Assembly (NCBI GenBank): GCA_964487415.1
Contig: CAZAPQ010000049.1
Span: 1 to 9,782, forward strand
Source: DRVV01 sp964487415
Lineage (GTDB): Archaea > Thermoproteota > Bathyarchaeia > Bathyarchaeales > Bathycorpusculaceae
Direction of reading: 5' to 3'
DNA length: 9,782 nucleotides
The notes beneath the pieces were generated by a model, which searched no databases, was not told the DNA's origin, and worked only from the letters and a program-made list of their open reading frames with translations. Positions 5,914 to 9,782 of this stretch are shown piece by piece (within the stretch, counting starts at the first letter, position 1; every line of letters starts with the position of its first letter). A program made the translations under genes and the position numbers.

Positions 5914-7089
5914 TTGGAAAGAAACATATCAGAAAAGCCAATAGCAATTTTGGGTGGAGGGGCCACAGGGCAGACCTTCGCTGCGGATTTAGCATTAGCA
6001 GGTCGAAAAGTTCGCCTATATGAACTTCCTGAATTCGCTCCTAAAAGCCTAGGCGATGTTCTGAAAACCCACGAGATAGAACTTACAGGCCCGCAATTAA
6101 ATTTCAAATGGATCAAAAGGGTGGGAACCGCCAAAATTGACATGGTTACAACGGATATCTCAGAAGCCCTCAGGGGAGCAGGCTTAGTTATAGTTTCCAT
6201 TCCCGCAATAGGTCATAAAAAATTCTTCGAAAAGATGATTCCGCATCTCGAAGACGGACAAGTGGTCAGCATATTTGCAGATAATTTCGGATCGCTACTG
6301 CTTAGGGAAATGATGCGTGAGAAGGGCTGCGACGTCAAAGTTGTTATAGGCGGATGGTCCACAATGCCCTACGGTACAAGAGTAATTAGGCCGGGTAAAG
6401 TCGAATGCCTTTCAAGAATATATAAAATCTCGTGGGATACGCTTCCATCAAAAGACGGAGACAAATTTCTCGAGGCATTCAAAGATTTTCCGCCACTTCA
6501 CCCAGCGGTTAAAATTGAAAGGGCTGACACGGTTATCGCTGTAGGCTTTAACAATCCTAACCCCGTTGTTCATGTGCCGGGATCAATACTAAACGTTGGC
6601 GCCATGGAAGTCTCCGAAAGTGAAGGGACATTAGGCATTGAGAAAGGCAAATTTTCAATGTACAAGTACGGGATGAGCCCTGCAGTCTCAAGAGTCCAGT
6701 ACGCCTTTTATCAGGAACTCCGCAAAATAGCGGATACCATAGGCATTAAAATTACGGAATATCATGAGGAACAATTCTATACAAAATTGTCAGTAATGGG
6801 CGTTGAGTTCAAAAATCCCTTTGGAGAGGCGATTATTCCATCGATTGCTGGTCCCCTTTCCGTGGAAGATAGATACTTCACTGAGGATATACCTGTGGGA
6901 ACTGTGGCATACTACAATTTCGCCAAAAAATTCGGGGTGGACGTTCCGGTGATAGAATCATTAATACGACTAGGCTGCATCATATGCAGACGAGACTTCT
7001 TTAAAGAAGGCAGATCACTTAGGGAGATGGGACTTGAAGACATGACAAAGGAGCAAATGCTGCGATATGTTAGAGAAGGCATAAGATAA
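5914..7089 (+). CDS. NAD(P)-dependent octopine/opine dehydrogenase family protein
   Basis: A cytosolic 391-residue oxidoreductase. The N-terminal Rossmann fold opens with AILGGGATGQTFA (dinucleotide motif at 14-19), and residues 80-120 give the expected alternating strands. The C-terminal opine-dehydrogenase domain shows NPNPVVHVPG with the catalytic-type His220, and EDRYFTEDIPVG with Arg320 and Asp325. The five-residue Arg-Asp spacing and the His-Asp pair match those described for octopine dehydrogenase of Pecten. Enzymes of this family reversibly couple an amino acid and an alpha-keto acid with NAD(P)H; related members act on other substrates, so the substrate stays open. TTG at 5914 is the only reasonable start, since an in-frame TAA lies at 5896-5898; GAAGGGA (5901-5907) is a weak ribosome binding site. 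The divergent permease may supply or export its substrate. Confidence 0.88.
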   Translation: MERNISEKPIAILGGGATGQTFAADLALAGRKVRLYELPEFAPKSLGDVLKTHEIELTGPQLNFKWIKRVGTAKIDMVTTDISEALRGAGLVIVSIPAIGHKKFFEKMIPHLEDGQVVSIFADNFGSLLLREMMREKGCDVKVVIGGWSTMPYGTRVIRPGKVECLSRIYKISWDTLPSKDGDKFLEAFKDFPPLHPAVKIERADTVIAVGFNNPNPVVHVPGSILNVGAMEVSESEGTLGIEKGKFSMYKYGMSPAVSRVQYAFYQELRKIADTIGIKITEYHEEQFYTKLSVMGVEFKNPFGEAIIPSIAGPLSVEDRYFTEDIPVGTVAYYNFAKKFGVDVPVIESLIRLGCIICRRDFFKEGRSLREMGLEDMTKEQMLRYVREGIR

Positions 7090-7218
7090 TGGAAAACCTC
7101 TTCACAAGATCCTTGCACACGCTCAAGGCTCAATGAGGCTCCAAATCCTCCAGATTTTTGGACACTTCGCCTAGCCCCCTAATCGTTCCCTTTCAGCCCG
7201 CCAGAATACTGTGTATAT

Positions 7219-7246
7219 GGGAAAGCCACCTAGGATTAGGCTTTTT
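7219..7246 (+). terminator. Hairpin and T-run after the dehydrogenase gene
   Basis: AAAGCC (7222-7227) pairs with GGCTTT (7239-7244) around an 11-base loop and is followed by a T-run to 7246; GGG (7219-7221) and CCC (7248-7250) can extend the stem past a bulge. An alternative stem pairs CCTAATC (7178-7184) with GATTAGG (7234-7240) and would compete with it. The rest of the 186-base gap 7090-7275 shows no gene. Confidence 0.5.
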
Positions 7247-7275
7247 ACCCGCGTGTTAAAGCAGTAATTAGGCAA

Positions 7276-8631
7276 CTAGGCAACTGATGCTTCTGCAATG
7301 CTTGCCAGTTTGCATATTCCAGTTGTGTTGGCCAACTTCTGCTCTATGTTTTCGCGGTTCAGTTTTGTCCCGCCCCTCAGCTTTTCGAGGACAGCGGAGA
7401 ATATTTCATGGGCGGGCAGTATGCATATTTCATGTCTCTGCGCGTATTCCATCAAGTCCTGTGGGAGGCTTTCTCGTTTTTGTATGCTTTGGCTTATATC
7501 CTCGAGGCGGTGCTGGTTTATCACCATTATGGCCTTTGCCTTTCTGCCTTCTAGCAGGTGATCCTCAGCCAGTCTGCTGCATCGCACAAGATCGGCGAGG
7601 GATATTTGCTCCTCTGAGCCCTTGATATCTATAGCGCCGATCTGATATTGGCTCGTATGCCTAAATTCTATGTTCCAGCCTCCATCCCGCCTCCGTGTCC
7701 GCCTTATTTCTTCAAAGCCAAGCATCTTAAAGGCTTCCTTGACGATTTCCTCTAGAGGCTGGCCCTTTGTCCATAGGAGCCTCCGATACTTTGTTATGGC
7801 CTCCCTTTGCCTTTGAAGCTCCTCGATTTCCCTTTGTATTTCCTCCATCAGTTTTTCCCGCTTTTTTATGGCGTCCTCAATGTTCTTTAGGCCGGGCAAT
7901 TCTATTGCGGCTTCCCATGCTGGCGGAGGTTCGGTGGGCTCCTCGCTTACGAGGGCGTTTACAATCTGGTCTATGGCCTTTTCAGGGCTGGTTTTTGTGG
8001 GCGGCGGCAGGAAGATTATCCTCCCAGAGGAGAAGGTTCCCCGGGGCTTGTTGCTCAGCCAGTCCCATCCATAGTTTATTTTGAAGCGGAAGTGACATCC
8101 AATGATTTGTCCAGCCTTGTTTTCTACACGGTTTCCAATCATTCCCCGAAGCTCATACTTTTCCATGGCCTCAGCCGTGAAGAAGTATTTCTCGGAAATC
8201 ATTGAGCTTGGATTTGTCATGGCATAAACATAATGCATATCAAAATCGCGGATGTAATATTCGCAGGTTTCAACATTCTCCATATAATCCTCAATAAAGG
8301 GCTCAACATCATACTCGCCTACCCTAGTGGGAGCTATGCTTTCGATTAACGGGTAGACCGGAAGCCACATGGACATGTTCTGGTCAGGTGAAAGGACAAC
8401 TATAACCTCCTTCTCGCCGGTCATGAGCATCTCGAAGATGCGGCGCCTAGCCCACTCATAGAGTATTCCCGAAACTTTTGGAAAATTCTCCCTAGAAAGG
8501 GATGGAATATTGATTATGAGAACATCGCATTCCGAAAAATCTGGAAAACTGGAAGTCCATGAAAAGCATCTGCTTGCCCTCGCATGCTCTGAACCGATAA
8601 CCCACACTACCCTGCCCAAAGGAATCTCCAA
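7276..8631 (-). CDS. Protein with C-terminal restriction-endonuclease-like (Mrr-type) domain
   Basis: A soluble 451-residue protein in three parts. Residues 1-230 form an alpha/beta domain (VVWVIGSEHARA, then CDVLIINIPSL, VIVVLSPDQ, GRIIFLPPP) that resembles the amidotransferase-like sensor folds found before archaeal nucleases; I cannot name it. Residues about 250-285 are a charged coiled coil. Residues 290-415 look like a PD-(D/E)xK nuclease fold: helix EEIVKEAFKMLGFEE (294-308), a DGGWNIEF strand with Asp316, and IGAIDIKGSE with the Asp335-x-Lys337 core. Membership in the Mrr-type superfamily is inferred from this pattern. It could cut foreign or damaged DNA, or be a non-cleaving sensor. 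TTG at 8631 is the outermost start; TTG at 8619 has a better ribosome binding site (GGAG, 6 bases spacing). No methyltransferase or other restriction partner is visible nearby. Confidence 0.6.
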   Translation of the reverse strand: MEIPLGRVVWVIGSEHARASRCFSWTSSFPDFSECDVLIINIPSLSRENFPKVSGILYEWARRRIFEMLMTGEKEVIVVLSPDQNMSMWLPVYPLIESIAPTRVGEYDVEPFIEDYMENVETCEYYIRDFDMHYVYAMTNPSSMISEKYFFTAEAMEKYELRGMIGNRVENKAGQIIGCHFRFKINYGWDWLSNKPRGTFSSGRIIFLPPPTKTSPEKAIDQIVNALVSEEPTEPPPAWEAAIELPGLKNIEDAIKKREKLMEEIQREIEELQRQREAITKYRRLLWTKGQPLEEIVKEAFKMLGFEEIRRTRRRDGGWNIEFRHTSQYQIGAIDIKGSEEQISLADLVRCSRLAEDHLLEGRKAKAIMVINQHRLEDISQSIQKRESLPQDLMEYAQRHEICILPAHEIFSAVLEKLRGGTKLNRENIEQKLANTTGICKLASIAEASVA

Positions 8632-8774
8632 AACCTACCGGATTAAAAAATGATAAAATCTTTATGAATCTAGAATAAACAGAAAAAATACATTAAACGA
8701 TGCTATTTAGATCTTTTTGCAGGAAGGATAATGGCGAAACTGCGTAAATTGCAGACACGGTTCAACAAGGGGGA

Positions 8775-9380
8775 TTATAGTTTTTCTCCACAGTTTGGGC
8801 AGAATTTAGCTCCAGCTTGAACCTCGCTTCCACATTTTGGACATTTAATTGTTGATTGCAATGGGCTTCCACAATTTATGCAGAATTTAGCTCCTGCAGG
8901 GTTTAATGTTCCACATTTGGGGCAGCTAACTCCCACCTGCAACGGTGAGCCGCAGTTGCTGCAGAATTTAGCGCTTTGGGGGTTCTGGAAATTGCATTTC
9001 GGACATAGAATCATTGCTTGTGGAGATGCTGGGGTTGGCTGCTGGAAAATCGGAGGGATAATAGCCAATCCAGCTCCAACGGCTGCTCCTGGGCTTTTTG
9101 AAAGGCTTTCACTGGACTTCTGAACGGTTTCCATCCTTAAAATTTCAGATGCCGCGACACCAGTTTTAATATAGAATAGCCTATCCCTCCACTCGGGCGT
9201 TGTGTCAATTCCCTCGAATTTAACGTCTATCAGCTCAAGGCCTATCCTTGAGAAGGCGTCAAATAGCGCGTTTTTAGCCATAAGGCTTGTCTCGTCAAGT
9301 TTGCCATAAACGTCTGTGAGGGAGTACTGGCTTAAAGTGTCGATAAGCCTCTCGTTGAAGTATCCCCTTAAGCGCGCATC
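8775..9380 (-). pseudogene. C-terminal part of an SPFH-domain/triple zinc-ribbon protein, N-terminus missing
   Basis: From about 9371 the frame reads LRGYFNERLIDTLSQYSL, then TDVYGKLDETSL, later VKFEGIDTTPEWRDRLFYI. These match the second half of the SPFH (band 7) region of the bacterial/archaeal family often annotated as virion core protein-like or YdjI-like. Next comes LGKSPGAA-like text (LSKSPGAAVGAGLAIIPPIF), then three CPKC...FCxNCG zinc ribbons. Family members have roughly 170 further residues at the N-terminus (bait and SPFH strands). Here they are absent: an in-frame TAA lies at 9381-9383, and the DNA upstream belongs to a different gene family. An ATG at 9281 could start a 168-residue product but lies inside the SPFH region. 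Intact relatives are thought to act in stress responses at membranes; this copy is probably non-functional or the result of a misjoin. Confidence 0.75.
8790..9005 (-). repeat. Three tandem zinc-ribbon units, about 81 bp period
   Basis: The units recur every 81 bases (27 residues). Their shared element, GCAGAATTTAGC on the plus strand, occurs at about 8799, 8880 and 8961. Each encodes a CPKC pair followed by AKFCxNCG, giving four Cys per unit and three Zn sites. The close DNA similarity of adjacent units suggests recent duplication or gene conversion inside the gene. Confidence 0.7.
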
Positions 9381-9383
9381 TTA

Positions 9384-9757
9384 GAACTTTTTCATAATCA
9401 ACCTTTCCACGGCCCATGCCCATTCGCGAAAGGGCGCGGAAAGAGAAGCTTCCAGCCTTGTCAAGTTAACAATTTCAGAGGAGCCTCCGACAAAAACCAC
9501 TATAGTGTTCTTCGCATCCTTTAAAGTGTCGCATACCATTCTGGCCGTTCTATCACCGCCCATAATGTTCAGGAGAACTATATCAGAGTGCTTAAGATCA
9601 TGGACGAAGGCTTCTTAACCCGCTCTGCTTCAACGTTTCTAGGATCGTAAAAGTGGAAATCAAGCCTGCCTCCAGAGACCTCAGAAGCCTTCTTCACAGC
9701 CTCATGTAGGGACACTCCATACATGTAATCAACCATTGTGATCTTTACTTTCTCCAT
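9384..9757 (-). pseudogene. cobN: Frameshifted N-terminal fragment of a CobN / Mg-chelatase-H-like subunit
   Basis: Three consecutive frames make one coherent protein start. ATG at 9757 opens MEKVKITMVDYMYGVSLHEA and continues to FHFYDPRNVEAERVKK. The second frame continues AFVHDLKHSDIVLLNIMGGD, then VVFVGGSSEIVNLTRL. The third continues GSFSFRALSRMGMGRGKVDY. A hydrophobic strand, then GG-D/S, then L-T-R-L-G-S-F-S, is the pattern at the N-terminus of the large CobN/BchH chelatase subunits, which insert Co or Mg into tetrapyrroles with ATPase partners. Breaks near 9611-9615 and 9452-9453 each need one missing base (the second restores CTGGGAAGC). Only about 125 of the more than 1,000 residues are present before the sequence changes to the SPFH family at about 9366-9385. 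TTG at 9769 is an alternative start. Confidence 0.6.
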
Positions 9758-9782
9758 AGCAAACCACAAACATGGGGTTTTA

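Noticed and set aside
7287..8084. Several plus-strand frames opposite the nuclease-like gene
   Set aside because: Their products are Cys/Trp/Pro-rich and without coherent structure, while the minus-strand protein has regular strands, a coiled coil and a plausible active site.
9381..9563. Independent 60-residue gene starting at an ATG in GGDRTARM
   Set aside because: It is the middle part of the CobN-like protein: the frame continues upstream past that Met with family-like sequence, and its last 30 residues arise only from reading past a missing base.
1..9782. CRISPR array, tRNA or rRNA genes, transposase or insertion sequence
   Set aside because: No regularly spaced direct repeats with unique spacers, no tRNA-like arm pattern and no transposase motif were found; the only tandem repeats lie inside the zinc-ribbon coding region.

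Overview
The window looks like a piece of an archaeal genome. Support comes from TATA-box promoters in the gaps (for example 1575-1586, 4182-4190, 5844-5855), GAGGTGA-type ribosome binding sites, frequent TTG starts, T-rich gene ends, and families typical of anaerobic archaea (ferredoxin-bearing MinD/Mrp ATPase, DUF134, DUF5320). Base composition is moderate. A Bathyarchaeia-like or other uncultured Thermoproteota lineage would fit, but that assignment is inference; no rRNA or tRNA was seen that could settle it.

Region 1 (1-2150) is a Mrp/MinD-DUF134-DUF5320 neighbourhood. A MinD-like ATPase with two inserted 4Fe-4S motifs overlaps the end of an upstream gene. It is followed by a short, apparently broken reading frame that keeps a good ribosome binding site (890-1102). 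Convergent to these lies a Trp/Gly-rich DUF5320 protein. Across a symmetric A/T-rich operator-like sequence (1532-1576), a frameshifted small helical gene and a DUF134 helix-turn-helix regulator run in the opposite direction. In other genomes these families sit with a NifX-type protein; none is visible here.

Region 2 (2151-4230) is a minus-strand operon: a 27-residue Cys-rich micro-ORF, a calcineurin-like metallophosphoesterase and a nucleotidyltransferase, tightly packed and probably translationally coupled. Its biochemistry (nucleotidyl transfer plus phosphoester hydrolysis) suggests a modification/reversal pair, but the substrate is unknown.

Region 3 (4231-7089) is a divergent pair: an APC-superfamily amino-acid permease and an octopine/opine-dehydrogenase family oxidoreductase. 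They share a 108-120 bp promoter gap with a near-symmetric TATA element, suggesting uptake and oxidation (or reductive synthesis) of an amino-acid derivative.

Region 4 (7276-9782) holds a 451-residue protein ending in a restriction-endonuclease-like domain. After it comes the C-terminal part of an SPFH/zinc-ribbon protein whose N-terminus is missing, because the sequence switches directly into the frameshifted N-terminus of a CobN/magnesium-chelatase-H-like gene. The switch (about 9366-9385) and two single-base indels may be real decay, or may reflect a misjoined or error-prone assembly near the window edge. The same caution applies to the frameshifted frames near 890-1102 and 1640-1799.
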